Origin: Bacteroidota bacterium
GTDB taxonomy: Bacteria; Bacteroidota; Bacteroidia; Chitinophagales; Saprospiraceae
Assembly: GCA_963169455.1 (NCBI GenBank)
Contig: CAUJDW010000125.1
Coordinates: 62,001-126,000, forward strand
Reading direction: 5' to 3'
DNA: 64,000 nt
Part shown: positions 36,801 through 47,700 of the stretch, piece after piece
How positions within the stretch are numbered: the first letter of the stretch is position 1
Layout of the letters: the number at the start of each line of letters is the position of its first letter
Notes under the pieces: model-generated
What the model saw: the letters and a program-made list of their open reading frames with translations, nothing else
Database searches by the model: none
Told to the model about the DNA's origin: nothing
Made by a program: the position numbers and the translations under genes

Positions 36801-38206
36801 TGTTCGTCACCGATACGCTGACATACGACCCCAGCCTCTTTACTGCTATACAGGCCACCATCCTGACGCCAGGGGTCAATTTTGCAGGCCTGGTGACGCT
36901 GCCGGCTCAGTTGGCTGGCTGGAGTTACACCCCTTCCTCGCCTACCAACAGCATGCTCTGGACCCACAGCAGCGGCATTACGCCCAACGGCGTCAACTAC
37001 AACCTCTTTGATTTCTGCGTGGAAGGCGTCACTTCCACCGACTCCATCTATATAGAGGTCAAATGGCTGACGGCCGACAGCCTGGTGATGTGCGCCGATA
37101 CGGTGGCCGTGTACTGCCCATTCTGCCTGACCGTGGTCAACGATTCACTCACCTGTGAAACCGTTATCAACCCGAATGGCACTGTGAGCCAGAATTATGC
37201 CTACACCTTCCAGGTGCAGAACTTCTCTCCCTTTCCGGTTAACACCATCGGCATCATCGAGATACCGTCCAGCAGCACCAATATCTCTCCGGATGTAATC
37301 TCCATCCCTACGATCCCGGCATACCCGCCGGGCGGCACTTCCGTGCCGGTCACCATCATGATCGATGGTTCATTGGGGCCGGTCGACAGCTTCTGTTTTG
37401 ATATTGTATTGCGACAGGTCATACAAGATTCCATCGACATCACCTGCTGTTACGCCACCCATTGCATCGATTTGCCGCTCTGCGATTCGCTGCCGCCCTT
37501 CCTCTGCCCCGACCCGGCACTGGTGAGCACCGACCCCTGCCCGCTGGTCTTTGACCCGGTCTGCGGCTGTGATGATGTGACGTACAGCAACGCCTGTTTT
37601 GCTTCCAACGCAGGTGTGACAATATGGACCCCAGGCGTCTGCGACAGCCTTGCGGTTGTCGACCCCTCTATCGAATTGGCTGGCGCCCCCGGCGCCGGAG
37701 GGAGGGTGCAATTGGACTGGACGCTGGACGATGACCCGGCAGCATACAGCCACTTCATACTGCGAACCTGGACAACATCGGATGAAACGGAAAACGTGCT
37801 TGCCGTCGTACCCATAACCAACGGACAGCAGCAATACAGCTTCATCCATCAGAACGGCGGGTATGGAATCCGCAAATATGACGTGCTTGCTGCAAAAATC
37901 CAGGGCGAGTTAGCTTTCAGCAACATCGAAGAGGTATTCCTGATGAACGACGAGCAGGAACAGGCGCTGGTGTATACTTTCCCCGTGCCGGCAACGAACC
38001 TTCTGAACGTATTATCCAACCAAAGGGGAGAAGCCACGTTGGATCTGATTAGTTCTGATGGGCGCCTTCTGTTGCAACGCCAGGAAAACTTCCGCGGCCT
38101 TCCTGTACCCATCGATGTCAGCCGGGTGGAGGATGGCGTTTATATCGTTCGCCTCCGCTTCCGCGACGGACAGGTAGGGCAACAAAGGGTGGTGAAAATG
38201 GAATAA
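33893..38206 (+). CDS. Large SdrD-B-like surface protein with Kazal-like and T9SS domains
   Basis: 1437 residues: signal peptide (1-24, ending ALQAQD), three SdrD-B/Cna-B-like beta domains (about 25-330; SGVVYSDDNNNGVQDGAEG, GIAFFDLDGDGIQDNFEPG, VDFVCNDLDANGINDPATEPG), a propeller-like region (about 335-700), cysteine-containing Ig-like repeats (about 705-1190), a Kazal-like domain (about 1200-1245; VCGCDDVTYSNACFAS) and a T9SS type A sorting domain (about 1360-1437; YTFPVPATNLLNVLS ... VEDGVYIVRLRF). The DxDxDG-type loops in the first domains suggest calcium-stabilised stalks. It is a likely adhesin or surface scaffold. A strong palindromic terminator follows. Confidence 0.85.
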   Translation: MKRRLRLFLLISLAAMSAALPPALQAQDCISGVVYSDDNNNGVQDGAEGPLAGQTVVAVASDGTVSQAVTLADGSYQICGLIVGPYFIYVDLASPQFVSNPASQAVVYGGAPIPGVNFGIVDLSQLGIIAGIAFFDLDGDGIQDNFEPGLAGYPVTLNGSPLAAPIVVNTDDKGAFRFNGLPAGDYSVSIVADIPNTDWFGPSTIGLGLAAGQTVDNLRFVRRPNPGLGSIVDFVCNDLDANGINDPATEPGINGMEVELLDGQGTAVASTNSGSGGLYGFIGITPGVYTVRALYNALDFSPTTPISYTLDVPGDDFRRPGPFYFEPLRSKFKCGMAVHSYGLHPNQSRTLTVFDLRDRTLAPAGQNWAAVPRFHNWDISQTGPIFGLAIDKFYNIYATATRLYDGGQTYPAGTGGVIKINGFSLGVSNLVTTIASGSPVNTQTLPNVNAGLGNICYNSTDHLLYVTNLEDGSINVIDPNTGTVLQQFDPFNPDDGLAGVPNDRFEVLWGIAFHLGERRVYFSRFGVSGSVHPQSSIYSIDVTGAGLINTASTPFQEFQVTPLAGSLPRYITDIAFSHDEQQMLTAERGTHTARVFRYTGGASGSWASQQQIPFGTNTTDAAGGVDFGYEIFPAVDGATPMDCENYIYATADALQFGPNYIYGIGIAPPTIGLYSNYRFVDTDNMTSGFSEKNEIGDVEVFDCACPAGCEQLGLAVTATPRDSITTDSCCYTLDYLNTGSEAVYGIELVALDGVEFDYTITPGYYGPNFGNSNVTIVPGPPVGSGLMPSQVDGLVDICLKNVLATPQYIVVNYLDSTYMTFCSDTLQFNCPIEQTCLFIVSDTLVCDSLGYLYTVVVENPSGGFPVGYVNFNITSPGSGATFLPGTSFVLTDTIQPGEQDTFSIIIQSSADLFGDSLCFILSAHDGVEERLCCAEIDTCIAFPLCDPCPFVDASVKPVSDVQAEYCCFELFVTDTLTYDPSLFTAIQATILTPGVNFAGLVTLPAQLAGWSYTPSSPTNSMLWTHSSGITPNGVNYNLFDFCVEGVTSTDSIYIEVKWLTADSLVMCADTVAVYCPFCLTVVNDSLTCETVINPNGTVSQNYAYTFQVQNFSPFPVNTIGIIEIPSSSTNISPDVISIPTIPAYPPGGTSVPVTIMIDGSLGPVDSFCFDIVLRQVIQDSIDITCCYATHCIDLPLCDSLPPFLCPDPALVSTDPCPLVFDPVCGCDDVTYSNACFASNAGVTIWTPGVCDSLAVVDPSIELAGAPGAGGRVQLDWTLDDDPAAYSHFILRTWTTSDETENVLAVVPITNGQQQYSFIHQNGGYGIRKYDVLAAKIQGELAFSNIEEVFLMNDEQEQALVYTFPVPATNLLNVLSNQRGEATLDLISSDGRLLLQRQENFRGLPVPIDVSRVEDGVYIVRLRFRDGQVGQQRVVKME

Positions 38207-38211
38207 ATTGC

Positions 38212-38249
38212 TTTAGGGATTCCATCGCTTAAGCGATGGAATCCCTAAA
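38212..38249 (+). terminator. Perfect 19-bp palindrome, terminator
   Basis: TTTAGGGATTCCATCGCTT is followed immediately by its full complement, giving a 38-base perfect inverted repeat with no spacer. It starts five bases after the stop codon of the large surface protein. It would form an intrinsic terminator-type hairpin. Confidence 0.7.
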
Positions 38250-38270
38250 TTGCATAAAATCCCGCTTCGC

Positions 38271-38795
38271 ATGTCCGTAATCGAGATCCGCCCCCGCTTT
38301 CAGCGGCGCCTTCCCGAGCGCCCTTCCGAAGTCATTGCGCGCCTGCGCGCCGCCCTGCAAGGGCCCGATACCGGCATCATCGGCGCCTTTATGGATCACC
38401 ACATCGTGCTGAGGTTTCCACTCGAGCAGCAGCACTACTGGTCGCCGCAGCTTGCCCTGGAGGTGGAAGCTGCGGAAAACGGCGCCCTGCTGCGTGGTTT
38501 GTACGGCCCCCGGCCCTCGGTCTGGCTGATGTTCATGTTCATGTATTCCATCCTGGGGTTGCTTGGCCTGTTTGTGGCTATCATGGGATTCTCCCAGCTG
38601 AGCCTGGGCATCCCGGCTCCCATCCTCTGGGGGCTTCCGGTTGCCGCCGCACTGGCCCTGTTTCTGTATTTCTCCGCCAAGACCGGCGAGCGCCTGGGGC
38701 GCGATGAAATGGTTCGCCTCCAGAACTTTCTGGATCAGGCGCTGGTTACTCCGGTAGAAGCCGCCGTACAAAGCAGCGCGGGGAAACATGAGTAA
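38271..38795 (+). CDS. Small membrane protein of unknown function
   Basis: 174 residues from MSVIEIRPRF; an upstream ATG inside the palindrome's edge would add seven. The N-terminal half is soluble (about 1-85, with FMDHHIVLRFPLEQQHYWSPQL), followed by two membrane helices (about 88-112 and 117-140) and a cytosolic tail. The stop codon overlaps the start of the YbaK-like gene by eight bases, indicating a shared transcript. No family is recognised. Confidence 0.7.
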   Translation: MSVIEIRPRFQRRLPERPSEVIARLRAALQGPDTGIIGAFMDHHIVLRFPLEQQHYWSPQLALEVEAAENGALLRGLYGPRPSVWLMFMFMYSILGLLGLFVAIMGFSQLSLGIPAPILWGLPVAAALALFLYFSAKTGERLGRDEMVRLQNFLDQALVTPVEAAVQSSAGKHE

Positions 38796-39261
38796 AAAAA
38801 CAAACGCCCTCAGAATGCTGGAGGCCCAAAAGGCGCCCTTCGAAACCGTCGAATACGATTACGATGCGGACGACCTCAGCGTGGAACACATCGCCCAGGC
38901 CAACAACCTCCCCCTGGAACGCATCTTCAAAACCCTCGTCGCCAAAGGCGACAGGGCGGGCGTGATCGTCGCCGTCATTCCGGGCAACCGCAACCTCAGC
39001 TTCAAAGCCCTGGCCCGGGCCAGCGGCGACAGGAAAATCGCCCTCGTGCCCGTCAAGGAGATACAGGCCCTGACCGGCTACATCCGCGGCGGCTGCTCAC
39101 CGGTCGGAATGAAAAAGAACTATCCCGTATTCGTCGACGCCTCCGCTCTGAGCCACGACAGGATTTTCGTCAACGCCGGCCAGCGCGGCCTGCTCGTGGG
39201 CCTCGCTCCGCATGACCTGCAACGGGTCACAGAGGGAGCGTTTGTGCAGATTGTGGAATAA
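38788..39261 (+). CDS. ybaK: YbaK/EbsC-type Cys-tRNA(Pro) deacylase
   Basis: 157 residues matching the YbaK/EbsC editing-domain family in full length: TNALRMLEAQKAPFETVEYDYD, IFKTLVAKGD, VAVIPGNRNLSFKALARASG, GYIRGGCSPVGMKK and the C-terminal PVFVDASAL ... IFVNAGQRGLLVGL. The invariant Lys (in FKTLVAK) and the GGCSPVG loop form the active site. It hydrolyses Cys-tRNA(Pro) misacylated by prolyl-tRNA synthetase, in the cytosol. Probably translated with the preceding membrane protein gene. Confidence 0.92.
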   Translation: MSKKTNALRMLEAQKAPFETVEYDYDADDLSVEHIAQANNLPLERIFKTLVAKGDRAGVIVAVIPGNRNLSFKALARASGDRKIALVPVKEIQALTGYIRGGCSPVGMKKNYPVFVDASALSHDRIFVNAGQRGLLVGLAPHDLQRVTEGAFVQIVE

Positions 39262-39391
39262 GCCTGGCAAGCCAATTTGTGGGCGGGCTTTCCCCTCAGA
39301 GGATTTGAGGGGCGAGCTTCGCAAATGCACAAAAAACTAAGTAGTTGGACACATTTAGCAGATGAGTATACAAGAATAACACAACTTCCCC

Positions 39392-39667
39392 ATGCCCGCC
39401 GACATCAAAATAGAATGCCCCAAATGCGGATGGGAGCCCGACGGCGGCGCCTACTGGGCCTGCACCTGCGGCCACACCTGGAATACTTTTGAAACAGCGG
39501 CCCGTTGCCCGGCCTGTGGCAAGCAATGGAAAGACACCCAGTGCATCGGCTGGCGGGGCGGCTGCGACAGGATGTCCCCCCATATTGACTGGTACAAAGG
39601 CCTGGACGACTGGCTGGACGAAGAGCTGAAAAGCGTTAAAACCTCCTCCGAAACGCTGAAGAGCTGA
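39392..39667 (+). CDS. Small zinc-ribbon protein
   Basis: 91 residues with three CxxC or CxC-type pairs: ECPKCGW, ACTCGHTW and CPACGKQW, plus a later CIGWRGGCD. This spacing suggests one or two zinc ribbons in a cytosolic protein. The C-terminus is acidic (DWLDEELKSVKTS). No domain family is recognised and there is no enzyme motif. Confidence 0.7.
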   Translation: MPADIKIECPKCGWEPDGGAYWACTCGHTWNTFETAARCPACGKQWKDTQCIGWRGGCDRMSPHIDWYKGLDDWLDEELKSVKTSSETLKS

Positions 39668-39712
39668 CCTCTTTTCCAAAAAAATCGCTATAATTCCGGC
39701 AAAAAAGAAGTT

Positions 39713-40489
39713 ATGGCAAGGAGTAATGCAGCCCTTCTGATGTTGTTCAGCCTGTCTTTCCTGGTTCAGTGGGAAACGGCCCAGGCACAGGAAAAAAAGG
39801 ACATTCCCATCCCTCCGGAACTCACCGAGTTCTGGGAACCTGAAGTCCGGGTAGTTACCCCCGGAACCCCCGGAACCGCCGCCACCCCGCCTTCCGATGC
39901 CATCGTGCTCTTTGACGGCAGCAGCATCAATGAGTGGGTTTCGGCCAAAGACGGCACCCCGGCTCCCTGGACGCTTAACCCCGATGGCTCGATGACGGTG
40001 CTCCCCGGCGCCGGGGACATCAAAACGCGGCGCCTGTTCGGCGACGCACAGCTACACCTGGAATTCCGGACGCCGACGGAGATCACCGGCGACGGGCAGG
40101 GCCGCGGCAACAGCGGCGTCTTTTTCCAGGAGCGATACGAAGTGCAGGTGCTCGACAACTACCAGAACCGCACCTATTCCAATGGCCAGGCCGGCTCCGT
40201 TTACAAACAGCACATCCCGTTGGCCAATGCCTGCCGCCCCCCCGGCGAGTGGCAAACCTACGATATCATTTTCACCGCCCCGCGCTTCAACAAGGACGGC
40301 ATCAGGGTGTCGGCCGGAACCCTCACCGTGATCCACAACGGCGTCCTGATACAGAACCATGTGGAAATACAGGGGACGACCGAATACATCGGCTGGCCTA
40401 AAAATATTGCCCACGGCCCGGCGGCGCTGAGGCTGCAGGACCACGGCAACCTGGTGAGCTACCGCAACATCTGGATCCGGGAGTTATAA
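39713..40489 (+). CDS. Secreted DUF1080 (3-keto-disaccharide hydrolase-like) protein
   Basis: 258 residues: signal peptide (1-25, ending AQAQE), a short linker, and a concanavalin-like DUF1080 domain (about 60-258). Hallmarks are [63 protein letters not shown], and the final [22 protein letters not shown]. Family members include 3-keto-glycoside hydrolases and lectin-like proteins that act on plant or algal glycans outside the cell. It ends with no terminator visible before the next, long intergenic region. Confidence 0.9.
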   Translation: MARSNAALLMLFSLSFLVQWETAQAQEKKDIPIPPELTEFWEPEVRVVTPGTPGTAATPPSDAIVLFDGSSINEWVSAKDGTPAPWTLNPDGSMTVLPGAGDIKTRRLFGDAQLHLEFRTPTEITGDGQGRGNSGVFFQERYEVQVLDNYQNRTYSNGQAGSVYKQHIPLANACRPPGEWQTYDIIFTAPRFNKDGIRVSAGTLTVIHNGVLIQNHVEIQGTTEYIGWPKNIAHGPAALRLQDHGNLVSYRNIWIREL

Positions 40490-40755
40490 GCAAGAGGAAA
40501 AGCGGTAAAACAAGAGAAAAACCGTAATTTGCACCGCTTATTTAAAAATGCCTGAAACAACTCCAGGCGGAGTCATGTTTTGACAGTTATTGCAGAAATT
40601 GCAAGGGTGGCCGCCTTTTCAGCGCCATTCAACCCCATCCGGATATCAGGCGCATGGCGCCAAACCCCTTCCTTTGTACCCTTAAAAAAGCCAAAATTTC
40701 CGGCTCGGCCCTCCGGGTTGCAGCCTCGATTCGGCAATCACCTTAAAATTGGCTT

Positions 40756-41709
40756 ATGAGAGCTTTTTTTACACTCCTGCTGTTGTGTGTGTTTTTTACC
40801 ATGTCTCTTTGGGCCCAGCCCGCAAATGACGAATGCACGGGCGCCCAGATGGTCAACATCACGGCGCCGCCGTCTTGTCCGGCTGGCACGCCAACCACGA
40901 CGACCATCACGACTTCCAACATCGGCGCTACGCCTACGATACCCTATCCGCAGTTTACCGGTTGCAGCCCCGGCGGAGGAACCAACGGCCCGGCAGCGGA
41001 GGTGTGGTACACCTTCGTGTCGCCTTCCAACCAGATGTCTATCACGGTGATCGGGCTTTCCACCCCGAATATCGTCTTGTTTACAGGCTCCAACTGCAGC
41101 TTCCTGACCGCTATCGCCTGCGCCAGGGGGATGGTCAATTCCGGAAATGTGACCCTTGGGCCCCTGACGCTCGAGCCGGGGCAGCAATACTACCTGCTCA
41201 TATCCGGCGCCAATGTGGACGATACGGGGCCTTTCAACCTGTCCTTTCAGGCTTCTCGCGACTGCGACCCCTGCCTGAATGACAGCTTCCTCTCGGCGGT
41301 GCCCCCGCCTACCAACGGCACCTATTCTTCAGGCACTACCGTCCAGTTTTGTTATACAATCACCCAATGGGACGTAACCGGAACAGTGGAATGGCTGCAC
41401 GCTGTGGAAGTACAATTCGGCCCAGGCTGGGACCTGAGCACGCTGGTCCCTACCCCACCTCCCTCCTGCGGCGGCGACGGAACCTGGAACTGGTACGATT
41501 CCTGGACCAGTTGTAACACCGGCATCACCTATGGCCCGGGCTTCGCCTACGATTCCTCTTCCGGCATCGGTTGCGGAGGATCCCCCAATGACGGCGACCC
41601 CGGCAACAACTGGGGCGACGGGACAGGGGGCTGCTCCAATATCGGGACTTCGGCGCCGCCGGTTTCCTTCTGCTGGACCATCAAAGTGGCGGATTGCCCC
41701 CCCCAATGA
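40756..41709 (+). CDS. N-terminal part of giant gliding-type surface protein (frameshifted)
   Basis: 317 residues: signal peptide (1-20, MRAFFTLLLLCVFFTMSLWAQ), a beta-sandwich domain (about 22-175: PANDECTGAQMVNIT ... AAEVWYTFVSPSNQMSITV, the common N-terminal domain of large Saprospiria surface proteins), and a further cysteine-rich domain ending at VADCPPQ. The frame stops at 41707-41709 just after a run of eight C (41697-41704). Removing one C gives DCPPNDNGSNLGIMVN, joining smoothly to the next frame. The two parts therefore form one protein of about 2615 residues. Confidence 0.8.
   Translation: MRAFFTLLLLCVFFTMSLWAQPANDECTGAQMVNITAPPSCPAGTPTTTTITTSNIGATPTIPYPQFTGCSPGGGTNGPAAEVWYTFVSPSNQMSITVIGLSTPNIVLFTGSNCSFLTAIACARGMVNSGNVTLGPLTLEPGQQYYLLISGANVDDTGPFNLSFQASRDCDPCLNDSFLSAVPPPTNGTYSSGTTVQFCYTITQWDVTGTVEWLHAVEVQFGPGWDLSTLVPTPPPSCGGDGTWNWYDSWTSCNTGITYGPGFAYDSSSGIGCGGSPNDGDPGNNWGDGTGGCSNIGTSAPPVSFCWTIKVADCPPQ
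41697..41704 (+). other. C8 homopolymer at the frameshift
   Basis: Eight consecutive C (frame: TGC CCC CCC CAA TGA). Seven C would restore one open frame across both parts. This may be an assembly error, a real loss of function, or a slippage-prone switch. Confidence 0.85.
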
Positions 41710-44700
41710 CAATGGCTCAAACCTGGGCATAATGGTCAACCCACTATCAGACGGAGACTCCGGCTCCTGGACGCAGACGGGCTGCAACACCCAAACCAGC
41801 TTCAGCGCCCTGGCTTCTGCCACCTGCTGCAGCGACCCCGACCCCTTCGTTTTCGGCACGCCAACTTCCTGCCAGGGAGGCTCCGACGGCAGCATCACTT
41901 TTGAAGGCGGCGGCGGCTTTGTGTCCGGCCCCTGGAATTATACCGTGTTTAACGCCGCCGGCACGATCATCTATCAATCAAACGCCAGCCCCGGCCCGGA
42001 AACGCTGGAAAACCTGCCGGCGGGAACCTATAACGTCGTGGCCGTCAACGCCATCTCCGGCTGCTCGCGCTCCGCCTTCGCTACCGTCGACCCCGGGCCC
42101 CCGCCCCTCGCCTTCGCCTCCGCCAACCCCGCCTGCCCCGGCGAGGATCTGCAGGTGTTCGGTGATGTCGTGCCCGATGGCAATATCGTCACCTACCAAT
42201 GGACGGGGCCCAGCGGCTTCACCTCCAGCCAGCAAAACCCCATCGTTCCCCTGCCGGGTACCTATACCCTCAATGTTGCCGTGGACGGATGCGCGGCTCA
42301 GCCCGTGACGGTCAACGTCAGTTATCTGCCTGTCAACACCACTGCTCAGGCCTCTCCCGGAGCGCTGTGTTCCGGCGAACTGATCACCCTGTCGGCCTCG
42401 GGTGGCGTTTTCTACGACTGGGGCCCCTATGGCATCGGGCCGTCCATACAAGTTCCGGCGCCGTCGGTGCTTTCCGTCGAAACCCTCACCTTCACCGTCG
42501 ATATACAAACAGCCAACGGCTGCACCGACACCAGAGAGGTGCAGGTAACCGTTTACCCCCTGCCCGAAGCGGAGATTCAAGGCCCCCTCGAAGCCTGCCA
42601 GGATGCCCTGATCACCCTGACGGCCTCCGGCGGGGTGGCCTACCAGTGGAGCAATGGCCAGTCCGGGCCTGTAACAAGCCTGCAGATCGAAAATCCGCCC
42701 GTCGAGGCGATTTCCGTGACCGTCACCAGCGCGTTTGGCTGCGAATCCGTTGCCGAGCAGCTCATCGTGGTCAATCCGCCGCCCCTGGCCGAAGCATTCG
42801 CCAGCCCGGATGTCATCTGCGCTGGAGAAACTTCCCAGCTCATTGCAACCGGAGGCGATGACTATGAATGGAGTACTTCCCAGATCGGGGCGGCCATCAC
42901 GGTCGCTCCGACGGCTTCTACGGTTTATGAAGTAACCGTTACAGACGCCAACGGCTGCCGCAATACGGCCACCGTGGCGGTAACCGTCGAACAATCGCTG
43001 CCGGCGCCGAACGTGCAGTGTGGGGCCATTACGCCCAACTCCGTCACTTTCACCTGGCCCCCCGTGCCCGGCGCAACAGGCTATGCCGTGGATGTGCTCA
43101 GCGGGCATACGGGCTCGCTGAGCGGAACGTCTTATACCGTGAACGGCCTTTCGCCAGGGGAGGAAGTGGTGATTGCCGTGAGCGCCGTCGGCAGCAACAG
43201 TTGCGCCAATCCGGCTACCCAGATAAGCTGCTCCTCCCAGGATTGCCCTCCTGTGGGGCTCAGCATCGCTCCCGTGGCGAATATCTGCCTGGATGGAGCC
43301 ACCCCACCCATTCCGCTGTCCCTCACCATTACCGGCGCCACTACCGTCGGGGATACCCTCTGGAGCGGCCCGGGTATGGTGGACACCATCCCCGGCCTGT
43401 TCGACCCGGTTGCGGCCGATACGGGCGCACACCAGATCATCGCCTCCTATACAGAAGGGGATTGCACTTATTATGATACCCTGACGATCAATGTCTTTCT
43501 GGAACCAACCGCAGAATTTACATTCGACACCAACCAGGTTTGCACCACCGGCAGCATAATCGTCACCTATACCGGCAATGCCGACAGCACGGCCACGTAT
43601 AACTGGAATTTCAACGGCGGCCTGGCCAGCCCCGGCACGGGCCCCGGGCCCCATACGGTGAGCTGGGCCAGCGGAGGGGTCAAGGTGGTCCGGTTGTCTG
43701 TGGCCCAGAATGGCTGTTCCTCGATCACCGTTTCCGCCACGCTGGATGTCCAGGAGCCCCTGCAGGCGCCTGTCATTAGCTGTGGCCTATCGACAACCAC
43801 TTCCACTACCTTCAACTGGGCCGATGTGCCCGGGGCAAGCGGCTACGAGGTGGTGGTGCTCAGCGGGCAATCCGGTACGCTGAACGGCAACTCTTTTACT
43901 GTTGACGGGCTGTCGCCGGAAGAAGTGGCCACCATTGAAGTCACCGCGCTGAACGACGGCCCCTGCGGTGACAGCAGCGCACAATTCAGCTGTGCTGCAG
44001 CGTCCTGCCCCACCTTTTCGATCGGCATTTCCCCTGTCAGCGATATATGCCTGGGCGCCGCTACGCCGCCCCTTACCCTCAGCGCTTCCGTTGGCGGCGG
44101 CGCAGGCAATGGGGCAGGACAATGGAGCGGCCCGGGTATTACCGATGCGGCCAACGGCATTTTCGACCCCGCACAGGCAGGCCCCGGGCTGCATACCCTA
44201 ACCTACACCTATACGGAAGGGCCATGCAGCGGCAGCGAAACCATCGACATCACCATTTTCGAAACGCCGACGGCCGGCTTTGCCCTCAGCGCCGATACGG
44301 TTTGCATCAACCAGCCCTTGACGGTAACCTATACCGGGACGGCCGATCCGGCGGCCAGCAACTTTACCTGGACGTTCAACGGCGGCTCGGCAAACCCCGG
44401 CTCCGGCCCCGGGCCTCATCAGGTGAGCTGGGCTACTGCCGGCCCGAAAACCATCACCCTGGTGGTGGAGGAAAACGGCTGCCCATCCGCCGCATTTACC
44501 CAGACAGCAGTGGTAACGAGCCCCCTGCCTGCGCCGGTTGTCAACTGCAACCCCACCACCTCTTCAGTGGAGTTTACCTGGAACGACGTTCCGGGCGCCG
44601 TGGGATATAATGTGACGGTGCTGAGCGGGCCGGCAGGCGTGCAGAACGGCAACACCTATCTCGTCACCGGCCTCAGCCCGGGCGATCAGGTGGAAATCGA

Positions 44701-47700
44701 GGTGGAAGCCATCGGCGCCGGCCCCTGCGGCAACAGCTCGGCCGTGGAATCCTGCATTGCCGAGGATTGCCCGCAAGTGGCGATCAACATTAACCCTGTG
44801 GCTCCCATCTGCCTCGACGCCACAGCAACGCCGCTGGATCTGGCCGCAACAGTTACAGGCGGCAACGGCGGTGGCGTGGAAAGCTGGTCCGGCACTGGTG
44901 TCACCGATCCAGCCAACGGCATTTTCGACCCCAATCTTGCCGGCCCGGGAAACTGGACGGTTAGTTACAGTTACGAAGAAGGCAACTGCAGCTACAACAG
45001 CAGCATCGACATCCTCGTCCATGAGCAGCCAACCGCTACTTTTACCGCTGAGAGCCCAATCTGCCTCAATGGCTCCGCAACAGTGTCCTACACGGGAAAT
45101 GCCGGCCCGGGCGCTACCTATACCTGGGATTTTGGCGACGCTACTGCCATCCCCGGTTCCGGCGCCGGGCCCCACGAGCTAAGCTGGGCAAGCGCCGGGC
45201 CAAAGGCGATCAGCCTGACAGTTACGGAGAACGGATGTACTTCTGAGCCTTTTTCCCAAACAGTTCAGGTGACGGCTCCCCTGGCTGCGCCGGATATCGA
45301 TTGTGAAACGACGACCTCTTCCATCCTCTTCACCTGGGCGGATGTGCCCGGCGCGTCGGGGTATAATGTCAGCGTGCTGGCGGGCCCTACGGGCATACAA
45401 GCCGGCAACAGCTACTTTGTCGACGGGCTCAACCCCGGAGATGTGGTGCGTATCGAAGTGGAGGCCATAGGCGCGCCGCCCTGCGGCAGCAGCTTCGCCG
45501 AACTTCAGTGCGTTGCCGAAGATTGCCCCAACGTCTCCATTGTGATCGAACCTGCCGGCCCTTTCTGTGAAGGGGATATTTTTGTCGAAATACCCCTGCA
45601 GGCCAGCATCACCGGCGGCGCCGGCGGCGGCGCAGGAAACTGGTCCGGGCCCGGCATCATCGACCCGGCCAACGGTATTTTCGACCCCGCTGTGGCAGGC
45701 GTTGGCAACCATACCATCAGCTATACCTACACGGAAGGCAACTGCAGTTTTGACGCCAGCCTGCAGATCGTCATCCACCCGCAGCCATCCGCCGCCTTTG
45801 CGGCCGATCCGCTGATCTGCCTGACGCAGCAGGCAACGGTGAGTTATACCGGCGGCGCCGGCCCGGGCGCTGTTTATACCTGGGACTTCGGCGGCGCCAC
45901 CGCAACCCCCGGCTCCGGCGCCGGGCCCCACGAGCTGAGCTGGCCAAGCGCCGGGCCAAAGACGATTACCCTGACAGTCACGGAGAACGGATGCGATTCC
46001 GAACCCGTCACCCAGCCAGTGCAGGTGGACGCCCCGCTGGAACCTTTCGCCATTTCGTGTGAAACGGACAACACCTCCATCACTTTCAGCTGGCCCGATG
46101 TGCCCGGCGCTACCGGTTATCAGGTGGTGGATATTTCGGGGCCGGCCGGAACGCTCAACGGAAACACCTACGCCATTACGGGCCTGAACCCGGGCGATCA
46201 GGTAAGCATTCAGGTCATTGCGGAAACCAGCGGCCCCTGCGGCAACATCGCGGTTGAGCAAAGTTGCGTCGCACTCGATTGCCCGGATGTAGTGCTGGCT
46301 ATCAACCCCGTCGGGCCCTTGTGTGAAGATGCAGCCCCCGTCACCCTCAGTGCTGCCGCTTCCGGCGGCGCCGGCGCCGGTGTTTACACCTGGTCGGGAA
46401 CCGGAGTCGCTGGCGCTGCCTTCGACCCCGGCGCCGTGCCGCAGCCGGGAGTTTACACCATAAACCTGAATTATGCCGAAGGGGTATGCCAGTGGACGGC
46501 CTCTACGACAGTGACGGTAAATGCCGTGCCCACCGCCGATTTCGCAGTGGAGTCGCCGGTATGCGAGGATAGTATATCGGTAATCACCTATTCCGGCTCG
46601 GCATCTTCCGGCGCTACCTTCAACTGGAGCTTCGATGGCGGCCTGGCAATACCCGGAACAGGCGCAGGCCCGCATCAGGTAACCTGGCCCACTGCCGGCG
46701 CCAGGGCGCTGAGCCTGACGGTGGTGGAGAATGGCTGCCAGTCGGCGCCTTTCAGCCAAAACGTGGAAGTAGAGGCCCAACTGCCGCCGCTGGTGATCAG
46801 TTGCGCCTCTACCAGCACATCCATCGCCTTCCTGTGGGCGGATGTGCCGGGCGCCGTTTCTTATCAGGTGGAAGTGCTCAACGGCGGACCCACCGGCCTG
46901 CTGGATGGAACGAGCTACTCGCTGACGGGCCTGGCGCCCGGGCAGGAAGTGGAGATCAGGGTGACGGCCCTGAGTGGAAACTCCTGCAGCGATGCCGTGG
47001 CTACGGCCAGTTGCATAGCGCAGGACTGCCCCCCGCTGACAGCCATGCTCAGCGGGCCGGAAGCCGTCTGCCAGGGTTCGGTGGCGGAATTGTCGCTCGA
47101 TATTCAAACCGCAGGCGCAGGGCCCTTTACGGTAACCTATACCGTCAACGGCGCCGCGCAAACCGCGACGGTTCCCGCCGGCCCGTCCACCCTGGAACTG
47201 GCGCTGGCGGAAAGTTCGGATATCGCCCTGGTTTCCATCGTTGACAACAGCCTGCCCGATTGCGTGTACAACGGCAGTTCCGGCTTCAGAATAGAAGTGG
47301 ATGCGCCCAACAGCGCCGGTTCGCCGGGCGGGCCTGTTTCGGTTTGCGAAGGCATCGATTCTACTATTGTGCTGGCAGAGCTGCTGTCCGGCGCCGATGC
47401 CGGCGGGCAGTGGCAGGAAAGCGGCGCCTCCCCCTCTACCGGCGGCGCCTTTAACGCTGCAGCGGCCACTTTCCAGCCCGCCAACCAGCCGCCCGGAACC
47501 TATGCCTTTACCTATACGGCCGACAATGGCGGCGCCTGCCCCGCAGATCAGGCGACCGTAAACGTAGTAGTTGAGGCGGGCCCCGTTGCCGATGCCGGCC
47601 CTGCACAGGAGCTGGCATGCAATATGGGCATGGTGACGCTCGGCAGCAGCAATACCACCGCAGGCGCCGCCTACCAGTGGCAGGCCCCTGCCGGCGTCGT

